A DNA stretch of 64,000 nucleotides from Synergistaceae bacterium UBA6101 (GTDB lineage Bacteria > Synergistota > Synergistia > Synergistales > Synergistaceae): positions 82,542 through 146,541 of the forward strand of contig DIWR01000027.1 in the NCBI GenBank assembly GCA_002428495.1, read 5' to 3'. Positions 25,813-34,899 of this stretch are shown one piece after another (position 1 is the first letter of the stretch; every line of letters starts with the position of its first letter). Made by a program: the position numbers and the translations under genes. The notes under the pieces are model-generated. The model did no database searches, was not told the origin of the DNA, and saw nothing but the letters and a program-made list of their open reading frames with translations.

Positions 25813-27118
25813 CAAAATGCTTCTTAATGTAGCCGCTCAGAAAAAGACTGCCGCAGCATATAGTGTCCTTTCCAGTACCCAGGCTTTTTTCAACTGCCAA
25901 TGTCGGGTCTTCCCACTTACCTGCACATCTGATATTTTTTTCTTCGGCCATCGCCAGAAGGTCTTTCGCAGACAGGCTTCGATCCATGCCGGGGACCTGG
26001 GTGCAGTAAAGGCTCGTTCCCATTTTTTTTATTATATCAAGGCTTTCCGAGATGTCTTTGTCCTTCATCATCGCGACCACCATGTTGAAGGATTCACTGC
26101 CGTATATGATCCCTGTATTTTCAGCAAGCCTTTTGAGTGCGTGTGGGTTGTGAGCCCCGTCAACGATCAGAAGCGGACTCTTCTTCTTTATTATTTCAAA
26201 TCTTCCCGGCCATTTTACGGAAATGACTCCGTTATAAAGGGCAGGGAAGGTGATATTTTCAAATTTCGTCTTTGAAGAGAACTTAAGTACGCATGCGCCC
26301 GCAAGGGCAAGGGCGGCATTCTCGGTCTGGTGGGTCCCGATCAGAGGAGTGTGGTAGTCGGCGCAAAGGCACTCTGACTCAACATAAAAATCTGTGCCTT
26401 CGAAAGAGATATGTAGGGTCCCGTAACTGCACAGTCTTCGGAGGACCTGTGCCTGTGTACCCTTTTTAAATGCAGTATCAAAAAAAATACTTTCTATATC
26501 TTCTTCGCCGCCGGAAAATATCGCAGGTATCGCCGGTCTCATCACTGCGAATTTTTCTTTCGCAACAGAGGCAAGTGAATTGCCAAGATATTCCGAGTGG
26601 TCTATGCCGATCGGGGTTATAAGAGTGAGTATGACATCAGAAAGTATATTTGTAGCATCGAGTCTTCCCCCGAGCCCTGCCTCGACAACCGCTATGTCGA
26701 CATCCTCTTCTGCAATTATCATGAAGGCAGCTGCTGTGATCAGCTCAAAATATGTTGGAGGGTCAGATCTCAGACGATCTGATGATACTATCCCCATTTC
26801 AATTATCCCAAGTGCTCTTTCCCACATTTCGGGAAGCGCCTCTTCTCCTCCAATGCTAAGTCTCTCACCGAAGGAAACAAGATGGGGGCTTGTATAGAGG
26901 GCAGTCTTATATCCTGATTCTTTCAGTATGGAAGAGAGTGTGGAAGCTGTTGAGCCCTTGCCGTTTGTACCTACCACATGGACAGCCTTGAATTTTCTTT
27001 CGGGGTTTCCGAGAAGAAGGAGCAGGTGTGAAAGTCTGGCAAGTCCGGGCCTTATCCCAGGGCTTGCCAGAAACTGAAGTTTTTTCTCTATTTCCTGGAA
27101 TTTATTAATGTCATCCAT
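25805..27118 (-). CDS. folC: Folylpolyglutamate synthase / dihydrofolate synthase
   Basis: Mur-ligase-fold enzyme adding glutamate to dihydropteroate and folates. The P-loop VVGTNGKGSTASTLSSIL is at residues ~45-62, the YTSPHLVSFGERL block, the AVVEAGLGGRLDATN block and LIVDGAHNPHALKRL follow. 437 residues. Folate polyglutamates would serve the formimidoyltransferase and one-carbon flow in this organism. The start ATG lies directly after the valS stop and the 3' end overlaps pgeF by 8 nt, giving a tight valS-folC-pgeF unit; valS-folC adjacency is widespread in bacteria. Confidence 0.95.
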   Translation of the reverse strand: MDDINKFQEIEKKLQFLASPGIRPGLARLSHLLLLLGNPERKFKAVHVVGTNGKGSTASTLSSILKESGYKTALYTSPHLVSFGERLSIGGEEALPEMWERALGIIEMGIVSSDRLRSDPPTYFELITAAAFMIIAEEDVDIAVVEAGLGGRLDATNILSDVILTLITPIGIDHSEYLGNSLASVAKEKFAVMRPAIPAIFSGGEEDIESIFFDTAFKKGTQAQVLRRLCSYGTLHISFEGTDFYVESECLCADYHTPLIGTHQTENAALALAGACVLKFSSKTKFENITFPALYNGVISVKWPGRFEIIKKKSPLLIVDGAHNPHALKRLAENTGIIYGSESFNMVVAMMKDKDISESLDIIKKMGTSLYCTQVPGMDRSLSAKDLLAMAEEKNIRCAGKWEDPTLAVEKSLGTGKDTICCGSLFLSGYIKKHFDD

Positions 27119-27120
27119 TA

Positions 27121-29787
27121 TCAGTCGTTGAGGCTTGAAAGGTTCTCTTTGATCCTGTTCCTCTTTGCCTCATTGTCAGAAAGGTAAGCCTTTTCCTTCA
27201 ATATGACTTCTTCTGGCGCTCTCTCCACAAACTGCGGGTTTGCAAGTTTTGCTAAGCCCTTTTCAATGTCCTTTTCGATCTTTGAAAGATCATTATTAAG
27301 GCGCTGGATCTCCTTTTCCACGTCAAGAAGGTCTCCTACGGGTAGATATACCTGCACGTCGTCGAGGACGGACGCGAGGCTCCTCTGCGGTTTCTGAGCA
27401 CCCCTGTCCATGATCTCTATCCTATCGACCTTGGTGAGGAGTGTTATCTGAGATTCGGATGACCTTATCAGTGCCAATTTTTCGGCGTTGTGGACAGAGA
27501 GTACCGCCCTTGGGATCACCTGCTGAGGAGCTATGTGCGATTCAGCCCTGAGATTTCGTACAGACCTTATAACTTCGCGTATCAGATCCATCTCTTTAAT
27601 GACAGCTTCATCAATATTTTCGATCCTTGGTTCAGGCCATTCCGTGCGTTCGATTATCCCGTTTCCAAACGGGAAAGCTTGCCACAGTTCCTCTGTGACA
27701 AACGGTATGTATGGATGCAGAAGCTTCAGGACGTCTTCGAATACCGCAAGCAGGACAGCCTGGGTCGTCTTTCTCCTTGACTCGCTCTCTTCCCCTCTGA
27801 GTGCGGGCTTGGAAAGTTCCAGATACCAGTCGCAGAGTTCGCCCCAGACGAAATCATACATGAGCCTGGCAGATTCCCCGAAGAAATATCCGTCAATGAG
27901 TCGGGTCATCTCAGTTGAGACCTGTGATATCCTGTTGAGGATCCATTTGTCGTGCAGCCGGAGTTCATTGTCGTCCCATTTCATTCCGGCTTCGGCGTCC
28001 TCGAGGTTCATAAGGGCGAATCGGCTCGCATTCCAGAGCTTGTTCATGAAAAGCCTGTAGGTCGCGATCCTTTCTGTAGAGAGGAATATGTCGCGTCCCT
28101 GTACTGTGAGCGCTGCGATCGTGAACCTCAGTGCGTCCGCGCCGTATTCACTGACTATTGTAAGAGGGTCGATAACATTGCCTTTGGACTTGCTCATCTT
28201 CTGTCCTTTTTCATCACGGACGAGGGCGTGTATATATACGTCATGAAAAGGAACTTCTCCCTTCATGCCCTCAAGTCCGAACATTATCATTCTGGCAACC
28301 CAGAAGAAGATGATGTCGAACCCTGTTACGAGGACTGATGTCGGATAGAACTTCTTAAGCAGATCGGTCTCTTCCGGCCATCCCATTGTTGAGAAGGGCC
28401 AAAGAGCACTGGAGAACCATGTATCAAGGACATCTTCATCCTGCCTGAGTTCGGTATTGCCACACTTCGGACAAGATTTGGGCTCTTCTGTTTCCACTAT
28501 GATCTCGCCGCACTTGTCGCAGTACCATGCAGGGATCCTGTGCCCCCACCAAAGCTGCCTTGAAATGCACCAGTCCCGGATGTTTTCCATCCATTGATAA
28601 TAAACGTTGGTCCACTGGTCAGGCACGAAACGGATATTTCCGGCTTTGACCGACGCGACACCGGCGTCCGCGAGAGGCTTGGCTCTTACGAACCACTGTT
28701 CTGAAAGATATGGCTCGATAACTGTGTGGCAGCGGTAGCATTCGCCCACAGAATGTCTTATATCTTCTATCCTAAGGAGGTAACCGTTGTTTTTCAGATC
28801 CTCAACTATGACCTTTCTTGCTTCGAAACGGTCCATGCCGGCATATCTGCCGGATTCTTCTCCGCACATGATACCGTTGTCGTCGATGACCTGTATCTGC
28901 TCAAGTCCGTGCCTCTGTCCCACAAGGAAGTCATTGGGGTCATGTGCAGGTGTTATCTTGACGCAGCCTGATCCAAATTCAGGGTCTACCATGTTGTCTT
29001 CGATCACAGGGATCACTCTGCCAGCGATCGGTACGACCACATTTTTCCCTATAAGATGGCGGTTCTTCTCATCCCTTGGATGTATCGCTATTGCAGTATC
29101 TCCGAGGATAGTCTCGGGGCGGGTAGTCATTACCTTAAGGCATCCGTCTCCGTCTGCGAATTTGTAAGCTACCTCATAGAACTTGCCGTCCTTGTCCTCA
29201 TGCTCGACTTCGAGGTCTGAGAGTGCGGTGTGGCATCTCGGACACCAGTTGATAAGATATTTGCCTCTGTAGATGAGATCCTTTTTATAAAGATCAACAA
29301 AAATTTTTCGGACAGCTACGGACAGTCCTTCGTCCATTGTAAAGCGTTCTCTGTCCCAGTCGCATGAAGCTCCGAGTTTTTTCAGCTGGTTGATTATCGT
29401 GTTTCCGTACTCCTCTTTCCATTCCCACACCCTTGATATGAATTCGTCACGCCCCAGGTCGTGGCGTGATATACCTTTCGCTGCAAGAGATCGTTCAACT
29501 ACGTTCTGAGTAGCGATTCCGGCGTGGTCTGTTCCCGGGAGCCAAAGCACCTCAAAGCCCTGCATCCTTTTGGTCCTGCAGAGAATGTCCTGCAGCGTGT
29601 TGTCCAGTGCATGCCCTACGTGCAGGGAGCCGGTTACGTTAGGAGGAGGAATAACTATCGAGTAATGCGGTTTTGAAGAAGATGGGTCAGCTTTAAAGAG
29701 ACCTTCTTCTACCCATTTGTTGTACCACTTGTCTTCAATCGGCCCTGGTTCATAACCTTTGCCTAACACGGTTTTCTCGGATTCCAT
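27121..29787 (-). CDS. valS: Valyl-tRNA synthetase
   Basis: Class I aminoacyl-tRNA synthetase charging tRNA-Val. The HIGH motif appears as HVGH at residues ~56-59 in PPPNVTGSLHVGHAL; the KMSKS loop is exact in KGQKMSKSKGNVIDP at ~530. The editing domain and a zinc-type segment (CDKCGEIIVETEEPKSCPKC) are present, and the C-terminal coiled coil (LLDVEKEIQRLNNDLSKIEK) is typical of ValS. 888 residues. ATG 29787 has GAGGAGG-like purines upstream. Confidence 0.97.
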   Translation of the reverse strand: MESEKTVLGKGYEPGPIEDKWYNKWVEEGLFKADPSSSKPHYSIVIPPPNVTGSLHVGHALDNTLQDILCRTKRMQGFEVLWLPGTDHAGIATQNVVERSLAAKGISRHDLGRDEFISRVWEWKEEYGNTIINQLKKLGASCDWDRERFTMDEGLSVAVRKIFVDLYKKDLIYRGKYLINWCPRCHTALSDLEVEHEDKDGKFYEVAYKFADGDGCLKVMTTRPETILGDTAIAIHPRDEKNRHLIGKNVVVPIAGRVIPVIEDNMVDPEFGSGCVKITPAHDPNDFLVGQRHGLEQIQVIDDNGIMCGEESGRYAGMDRFEARKVIVEDLKNNGYLLRIEDIRHSVGECYRCHTVIEPYLSEQWFVRAKPLADAGVASVKAGNIRFVPDQWTNVYYQWMENIRDWCISRQLWWGHRIPAWYCDKCGEIIVETEEPKSCPKCGNTELRQDEDVLDTWFSSALWPFSTMGWPEETDLLKKFYPTSVLVTGFDIIFFWVARMIMFGLEGMKGEVPFHDVYIHALVRDEKGQKMSKSKGNVIDPLTIVSEYGADALRFTIAALTVQGRDIFLSTERIATYRLFMNKLWNASRFALMNLEDAEAGMKWDDNELRLHDKWILNRISQVSTEMTRLIDGYFFGESARLMYDFVWGELCDWYLELSKPALRGEESESRRKTTQAVLLAVFEDVLKLLHPYIPFVTEELWQAFPFGNGIIERTEWPEPRIENIDEAVIKEMDLIREVIRSVRNLRAESHIAPQQVIPRAVLSVHNAEKLALIRSSESQITLLTKVDRIEIMDRGAQKPQRSLASVLDDVQVYLPVGDLLDVEKEIQRLNNDLSKIEKDIEKGLAKLANPQFVERAPEEVILKEKAYLSDNEAKRNRIKENLSSLND

Positions 29788-29883
29788 CCGGTCTTCCTCC
29801 TCGTTGGATACGCCTGGTGGCTGTATCCGGATCTATTTGCCCATCCCGACGGCCCGGCCGTTCCGGCTCCTCGGGTATACAGG
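29788..29883 (-). other. valS leader with two small inverted repeats
   Basis: The 96-nt gap before valS contains GGATAC/GTATCC arms (29807-29829, 11-nt loop) and a GC-rich palindrome ACGGCC/GGCCGT near 29850-29861. No T-box core is visible, so amino-acid control of that kind is not supported. The repeats could be weak RNA hairpins. Confidence 0.25.
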
Positions 29884-30516
29884 TCACTTTTTTTGTTTTT
29901 TTGCTTCTGCCAGGTCTAGTTTAGCGATCTCTTTGAGGATATTTTTAATGCCTTCCCTCAATGCCTGTATCTCTTTGTCATTTGTCCCTGAAGTTATGAA
30001 GGGAGGCAGTATAGAATCAAGGCCGGCCCTCATGTACTGCTGGTAAAGGCCTTTTCTTTTCCCGGGAGATATTTTATCCCCTTTTGTGAAAACTACAAGT
30101 CTGGGCATGTCCATCCCATCAAGCCAGCCGGTAAGTTCGTTGTCATTTGCAAGCGGGCCGTGTCTGAAATCCATTAGGTGTATGACGAAGCTTATCGGTC
30201 TCTCTGAATTGAAATAGTCCTCTATGAGCCTCCACCATGTCCTTCGTTCATCAAGCCCCCTGACGGCATAGCCGTAACCCGGAATGTCGACCAATGTGAA
30301 ATCGTCGTCTCCAGCTGAGACTTTGTAAAAGTTGATGCTTCTCGTCTTTCCTGGTTTTGAGCTTACTTTGGCAATTTTTCTTTCAAGAAGCGAATTTATG
30401 AGGGTAGATTTGCCCACGTTTGAACGGCCGACAAAAACGATCTCATTCTTCTCGGGCGCAGGTATCTGATCCTTGGTAAAGGCAGTGCAGTAAAGCTCTG
30501 ATCTCCAGGCTGTCAT
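29884..30516 (-). CDS. engB: Ribosome biogenesis GTP-binding protein YsxC/EngB
   Basis: Essential small GTPase acting in 50S subunit assembly. G1 FVGRSNVGKSTLINSLL lies at residues ~28-44, G3 VDIPGYGYA around 80, G4 VFTKGDKI around 150. 210 residues, with a basic C-terminal tail ending KKQKK. Just 12 nt downstream of lon; the lon-engB adjacency is conserved in many bacteria. Confidence 0.96.
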   Translation of the reverse strand: MTAWRSELYCTAFTKDQIPAPEKNEIVFVGRSNVGKSTLINSLLERKIAKVSSKPGKTRSINFYKVSAGDDDFTLVDIPGYGYAVRGLDERRTWWRLIEDYFNSERPISFVIHLMDFRHGPLANDNELTGWLDGMDMPRLVVFTKGDKISPGKRKGLYQQYMRAGLDSILPPFITSGTNDKEIQALREGIKNILKEIAKLDLAEAKKQKK

Positions 30517-30528
30517 TTCGTTTTCCCC

Positions 30529-32844
30529 TTACTTCAGCGCCAGTTGGAAAACGCTGGTTATCTTAGATACATAATGTATCTTCATGCCTGTTTTGATCCA
30601 GTCGCCAAGCTCTTCGACATCTGATTTGTTATCTTCGGGCAGTATAAGTTTTTTAATGCCGAGTCTCTTGGCGGCAAGCATTTTTTCTCTGATCCCACCG
30701 ATAGGCAGCACTTCTCCGTGAAGAGTCATCTCCCCTGTCATCGCAAAGGAGACATCAACTCTCCTGCCGGTAAGTGCGGAACAGAGCGAAAGTGCAAGTG
30801 TTATTCCGGCGGACGGTCCGTCTTTGGGTACTGCGCCTTCTGGGACATGTATATGGATGTCTTTTTTCTTCCAGTCAAAGTTTTCAAGACCGAAAGATGA
30901 AGCGTTGGATCTCAAATAGGCAAGAGCTGTCTGAGCAGATTCCTGCATAATATCTCCAAGGTTTCCCGTGTAGGATACGTTTCCGTTGCCCTCCATAACA
31001 GCTGATTCAATAAGGATGACAGAACCGCCCGATTCAGTCCAGGCAAGGCCAAGAGCCGTCCCCGTGGGATCTTCCTTTGGTATCTTTGTCGTATGGAGCT
31101 TTGGTGCTCCAAGCATTTTCTTCATAAGATCCTTTGTTACGCTTATGGTCTTTTTATTTTCTTCTGATGTCGAAGAATTTGCCATTTCTGCTGCTACTTT
31201 CCTTGCTATCTTAGAAAGCTGCCTGTCAAGGTTCCTTACGCCTGCTTCCATTGTGTAGGCAGTTATGATATTCCTTACAGTGACATCGGGGATCGTAAGA
31301 TCCCTTTTTGTAAGACCGTGTTCCTTCAGTATCCTGGGCAGAAGGTGCTTTTTCGCGATCTTGACCTTCTCCTCTGCAACGTAGCCGGGCAGAGGGATGA
31401 TCTCCATCCTGTCAAGCAGCGGCTTGGGTATTGTGCCTGTGCTGTTTGCAGTTGTTATGAACATGACCTTGCTCAGGTCAAAGGATATCTCAAGAAAATT
31501 ATCGGTGAAACTGCAGTTCTGTTCCGGATCGAGGACCTCAAGCAGGGCTGCTGCAGGATCGCCCCTGAAATCATTGCCTATTTTGTCTATCTCGTCCATC
31601 AGGAGCACGGGGTTGTTGGTTCCAGCTGCTTTGATCTTCTGAATTATCCTTCCCGGAAGAGCTCCGACATAGGTCCTTCTGTGACCGCGTATCTCAGCTT
31701 CATCACGCATTCCTCCGAGAGACATGTTTACAAATTTCCTGCCCATTGTCCTTGCTATGGATCTTCCGAGGGAGGTCTTTCCGACTCCTGGAGGTCCTAC
31801 AAAGCAGAGTACCTGTGCCCTCATGTTGTCGGCTGCAAGTTTCCTTACGGCCAGGAACTCAAGTATGCGTTCCTTTACCTCTTCGAGGCCGTAATGATCT
31901 TCATCCAGGACCTTGCGGGCATCTTTCAGGTTGAGATGGTCTTCAGAGCAGATGTTCCATGGAATGTCCAGAAGCCATTCTATATATGTCCTTGCGACGG
32001 TGGCTTCCGGTGAAATTGGGGCCATCCTTGCATACCTGTCCAGCTCACGCATTACCTTGTCTCTGGCTTCATCCGGCATCTCGGTCTTCTCTGCCCTGGC
32101 ACGCAGTTCCTCTATCTCTGAAAGGGGGCTGTCGTCACCCAGCTCCTGCTGGATGATCTTTAGCTGTTCTCTCAGGTAGTACTGCTTCTGCCCTTTGTCC
32201 ATCTCGTTCCTTACCTTTTCCTGAATGTCATGCTCCATTTTGAGGAATTCGTTTTCCCTCATAAGTACAGCAAGCAACATGCGAAGGCGCTCGATAAGGT
32301 CTGGGGTCTCCAGGAGCTTTTGTTTGTCTTCATGTTTAAAAAGGCTGTGAGATGCGATGATATCAGCGAACAGGTCGATGTCACCAATATTTTCTGCCGA
32401 ATGGGTCACTTCATCAGGCAGTTTAAGGTTCAGTTTCACGTATGATTCAAATTCAGAAAGTACTGCCCTGCGCAGAGCTTCTGCCTGTTTTGTGCGGGCC
32501 GTATTAGTAGATGGCATCTTCTCAATTTCTGCCTCAAGAAAACTGTCTCCTGAAATAAAGTGTACCGCCCTGCACCTCCATTCTCCCTCAAGCACAGCCT
32601 TTATGGTGCCGTCAGGCATGCGCACAGTCTGGAGGACCCTGCAGAGTGTCCCTGTCGTGTTGAGGTCGTCAGGTTCGGGGTTATCTATCATAGAATTTTT
32701 CTGAGCTGTGATAAAGACGAGGTGTCCCCTCGCGTTAGCCTCTTCAAGCGCCCGCGCCGAACGGGGCCTTCCCACGAAAAGAGGAGCTATGACCCCTGGG
32801 AAAACTACCATATCTCTTACAGGAACAACAGGATGGATGTGCAT
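30529..32844 (-). CDS. lon: ATP-dependent protease Lon
   Basis: Homohexameric AAA+ serine protease degrading misfolded and regulatory proteins. An N-terminal substrate-binding domain starts VVPVRDMVVFPGVIAPLFVGR. The AAA+ module has Walker A GPPGVGKTSLGRSIA and Walker B NPVLLMDEIDKIG. The C-terminal protease domain has the Ser-Lys dyad serine in PKDGPSAGITLALSL, with the lysine ~42 residues later. 771 residues, LonA type. It directly follows clpX (3-nt gap), forming tig-clpP-clpX-lon. Confidence 0.97.
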   Translation of the reverse strand: MHIHPVVPVRDMVVFPGVIAPLFVGRPRSARALEEANARGHLVFITAQKNSMIDNPEPDDLNTTGTLCRVLQTVRMPDGTIKAVLEGEWRCRAVHFISGDSFLEAEIEKMPSTNTARTKQAEALRRAVLSEFESYVKLNLKLPDEVTHSAENIGDIDLFADIIASHSLFKHEDKQKLLETPDLIERLRMLLAVLMRENEFLKMEHDIQEKVRNEMDKGQKQYYLREQLKIIQQELGDDSPLSEIEELRARAEKTEMPDEARDKVMRELDRYARMAPISPEATVARTYIEWLLDIPWNICSEDHLNLKDARKVLDEDHYGLEEVKERILEFLAVRKLAADNMRAQVLCFVGPPGVGKTSLGRSIARTMGRKFVNMSLGGMRDEAEIRGHRRTYVGALPGRIIQKIKAAGTNNPVLLMDEIDKIGNDFRGDPAAALLEVLDPEQNCSFTDNFLEISFDLSKVMFITTANSTGTIPKPLLDRMEIIPLPGYVAEEKVKIAKKHLLPRILKEHGLTKRDLTIPDVTVRNIITAYTMEAGVRNLDRQLSKIARKVAAEMANSSTSEENKKTISVTKDLMKKMLGAPKLHTTKIPKEDPTGTALGLAWTESGGSVILIESAVMEGNGNVSYTGNLGDIMQESAQTALAYLRSNASSFGLENFDWKKKDIHIHVPEGAVPKDGPSAGITLALSLCSALTGRRVDVSFAMTGEMTLHGEVLPIGGIREKMLAAKRLGIKKLILPEDNKSDVEELGDWIKTGMKIHYVSKITSVFQLALK

Positions 32845-32847
32845 GGA

Positions 32848-34167
32848 TCAGACAGCCTCTTTTTCATCTTTGGAAGACTGAACAGGTTTCTCCAGCCCGT
32901 TTACCACATCTTTTGTGACAGTAAGCCTGTTGATCCCGGATGACTTGTCCGGCAGCTCATACTGCATATCGAGCATAAGGGATTCAAGGATAGTCCTTAG
33001 TCCCCTCGCGCCAGTATTCAGTTTTGCTCCTTTTTCCGCTATGGTGCGGACAGCATCATCCGTAAATACCAGATCTATCCCTTCCAGTGAGAAAAGCTTC
33101 TTGTACTGCTTTAGCGGGGCATTTCTGGGCTCAAGGAGGATCCTTATCAGGGCTTCTTCTGTAAGGGCTTCGAGAGCCACAAGTACAGGCAGTCTCCCTA
33201 TAAATTCAGGTATGAATCCATAGGAACGCAGGTCGTCCGGCTGAAGCTTCTTCAAAAGCTCATAGGAAGAATTGTTATTTAGATTTTTAGTAAGGTCGCC
33301 GCCAAAGCCCAGTGACTTTTCACGTGTCCTTTTGGCGATCAACTTCTCCAGTCCGTCAAAAGCGCCTCCGCATATGAAGAGGATGTTGCTCGTGTCCATC
33401 GGGATCATTTCCTGGCTTGGATGCTTGCGTCCGCCTTTAGGCGGTATGTTGGCTACCGTGCCCTCGATTATCTTAAGCAGGGCCTGCTGGACTCCTTCGC
33501 CTGAGACGTCACGGGTAATAGAGACTGATTCCGATTTTCGTGATATTTTGTCTATCTCATCAATGTAAATTATCCCCCGCTGTGCTGCATCAATGTCAAA
33601 ATCAGCCGCCTGCAGAAGCCTGAGCAGTATGTTTTCCACGTCCTCACCTACATAACCGGCTTCGGTAAGAGTTGTGGCATCAGTCATGGCAAAGGGAACA
33701 TTCAGCATCCTGGCCAGTGTCTGGGCAAGCAGTGTTTTCCCGCAGCCTGTCGGGCCGACCAGGAGAACATTGCTTTTTGGCAGTTCCACGTCGTCATCAT
33801 CGGTACAGATGTTGGTTATTCTCTGATAATGGTTGTAAACAGCCACAGACAGTACCTTCTTGGCGTGGTCCTGGCCTATCACATACTGGTCAAGGAACTC
33901 CTTGATCTCTTTTGGTTTTGGCAGCTTTTCCAAAACAGGGACTGAAGTGTAATCGGGCTTTGCTTTGGTCATTGCATTATCTTTGAAAGAAGGAGCCCCT
34001 TTTTCGTCCCTCAGTATTACATTGCAGAGCTGGATGCAGTCTGAGCATATAAATGTATTGGCAGGACCGGCTATCAGTTTGGATACCTCGTCCTGACTCT
34101 TGCCGCAGAATGAGCATCTGGGCTTTCTGCGGTTATTGTTTTCCTTGTTTTGGTTTTTGTCATACAA
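32848..34167 (-). CDS. clpX: ClpXP protease ATPase subunit ClpX
   Basis: AAA+ unfoldase feeding ClpP. The N-terminal C4 zinc finger (CSFC at 18-21 and CSDC at 41-44) dimerises and recruits substrates. Walker A LLVGPTGCGKTLLAQ and Walker B GIIYIDEIDKI follow, and the ClpP-binding IGF-type loop is present as LGFGGD. 439 residues; the region between Walker B and the loop holds the pore segments. The start is TTG 34167 with GAGGTG about 7 nt before it; the ATG two bases further in is out of frame. Confidence 0.96.
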   Translation of the reverse strand: MYDKNQNKENNNRRKPRCSFCGKSQDEVSKLIAGPANTFICSDCIQLCNVILRDEKGAPSFKDNAMTKAKPDYTSVPVLEKLPKPKEIKEFLDQYVIGQDHAKKVLSVAVYNHYQRITNICTDDDDVELPKSNVLLVGPTGCGKTLLAQTLARMLNVPFAMTDATTLTEAGYVGEDVENILLRLLQAADFDIDAAQRGIIYIDEIDKISRKSESVSITRDVSGEGVQQALLKIIEGTVANIPPKGGRKHPSQEMIPMDTSNILFICGGAFDGLEKLIAKRTREKSLGFGGDLTKNLNNNSSYELLKKLQPDDLRSYGFIPEFIGRLPVLVALEALTEEALIRILLEPRNAPLKQYKKLFSLEGIDLVFTDDAVRTIAEKGAKLNTGARGLRTILESLMLDMQYELPDKSSGINRLTVTKDVVNGLEKPVQSSKDEKEAV

Positions 34168-34227
34168 GCGAATGCACCTCGATCAAATTGCGCTCTTCAG
34201 TAAAGAGCATCTGTGTAGATTAGAATC

Positions 34228-34251
34228 AGGGGACCCCGGACGGAATCCCCT
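34228..34251. terminator. Hairpin between clpP and clpX
   Basis: AGGGGATTCC and GGGGTCCCCT (- strand, 34251-34228) pair over 10 bp with two G-U and a GTCC loop, 19 nt after the clpP stop. No U-tract follows, so partial termination, processing or protection of clpP mRNA is more likely than a full stop. Confidence 0.4.
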
Positions 34252-34269
34252 AAAAATTGATTATTTCGG

Positions 34270-34863
34270 TCACCGTTTTTCGATTATCTTGTCGACGATA
34301 CCGTATTTCAGTGCTTCTTCCGCCGACATGAAGAAATCCCTGTCCGTATCTTTATCTATCACTTTCAGGGGCTGTTTGGTATGCTTTGAAAGCAGATCGT
34401 TCAGCCTCTTTCTTGTATACAAAATCTCCTCAGCATGTATCTTGACATCCGAAGCCTGTCCCCTTGCTCCTCCTGTAGGTTGGTGTATCATCACCCGCGA
34501 GTTCGGAAGGGCTATCCTCTTTCCTTCTGCGCCTGCGGCAAGAAGGAATGCGCCCATGCTGGCGGCCAGGCCAGTGCATATGGTTGACACTGGAGGCTTG
34601 ATGTACTGCATTGTGTCGTAGATAGCAAAACCTGCGGAAACCGACCCACCAGGGCTGTTGATGTACAGAAAAACATCTTTCTCCGGATCCTCGCTCTCAA
34701 GGAAAAGTAACTGAGCAACGATGAGGTTTGCCATCTCATCAGTCACCTCTGTACCCAGAAATATTATCCTGTCCTTTAAAAGCCTGCTGTATATATCGTA
34801 AGAACGCTCCCCTCTTCCGGATTGTTCTACTACCATTGGAATTAGATAAGACAAGTTATCCAC
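34270..34863 (-). CDS. clpP: ATP-dependent Clp protease proteolytic subunit
   Basis: Serine peptidase forming the 14-mer barrel used by ClpX. The catalytic triad is visible: Ser ~102 in GLAASMGAFLLAAG, His ~127 in VMIHQPTGG, Asp ~176 in DRDFFMSAEEALKYGIVD. 197 residues, normal length. It lies 36 nt downstream of tig and 102 nt upstream of clpX, the classic tig-clpP-clpX order. Confidence 0.97.
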   Translation of the reverse strand: MDNLSYLIPMVVEQSGRGERSYDIYSRLLKDRIIFLGTEVTDEMANLIVAQLLFLESEDPEKDVFLYINSPGGSVSAGFAIYDTMQYIKPPVSTICTGLAASMGAFLLAAGAEGKRIALPNSRVMIHQPTGGARGQASDVKIHAEEILYTRKRLNDLLSKHTKQPLKVIDKDTDRDFFMSAEEALKYGIVDKIIEKR

Positions 34864-34899
34864 TCCCCTTTCCTCTTAAAATTGGTTGGGACGATACTA

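Noticed and set aside
29788..29883. T-box leader before valS
   Set aside because: The gap is only 96 nt and has no GGTGGNACCGCG-like T-box sequence or specifier loop.
31318..32013. 231-codon + strand frame opposite lon
   Set aside because: Cysteine-rich shadow of a strongly conserved gene with no supporting features.
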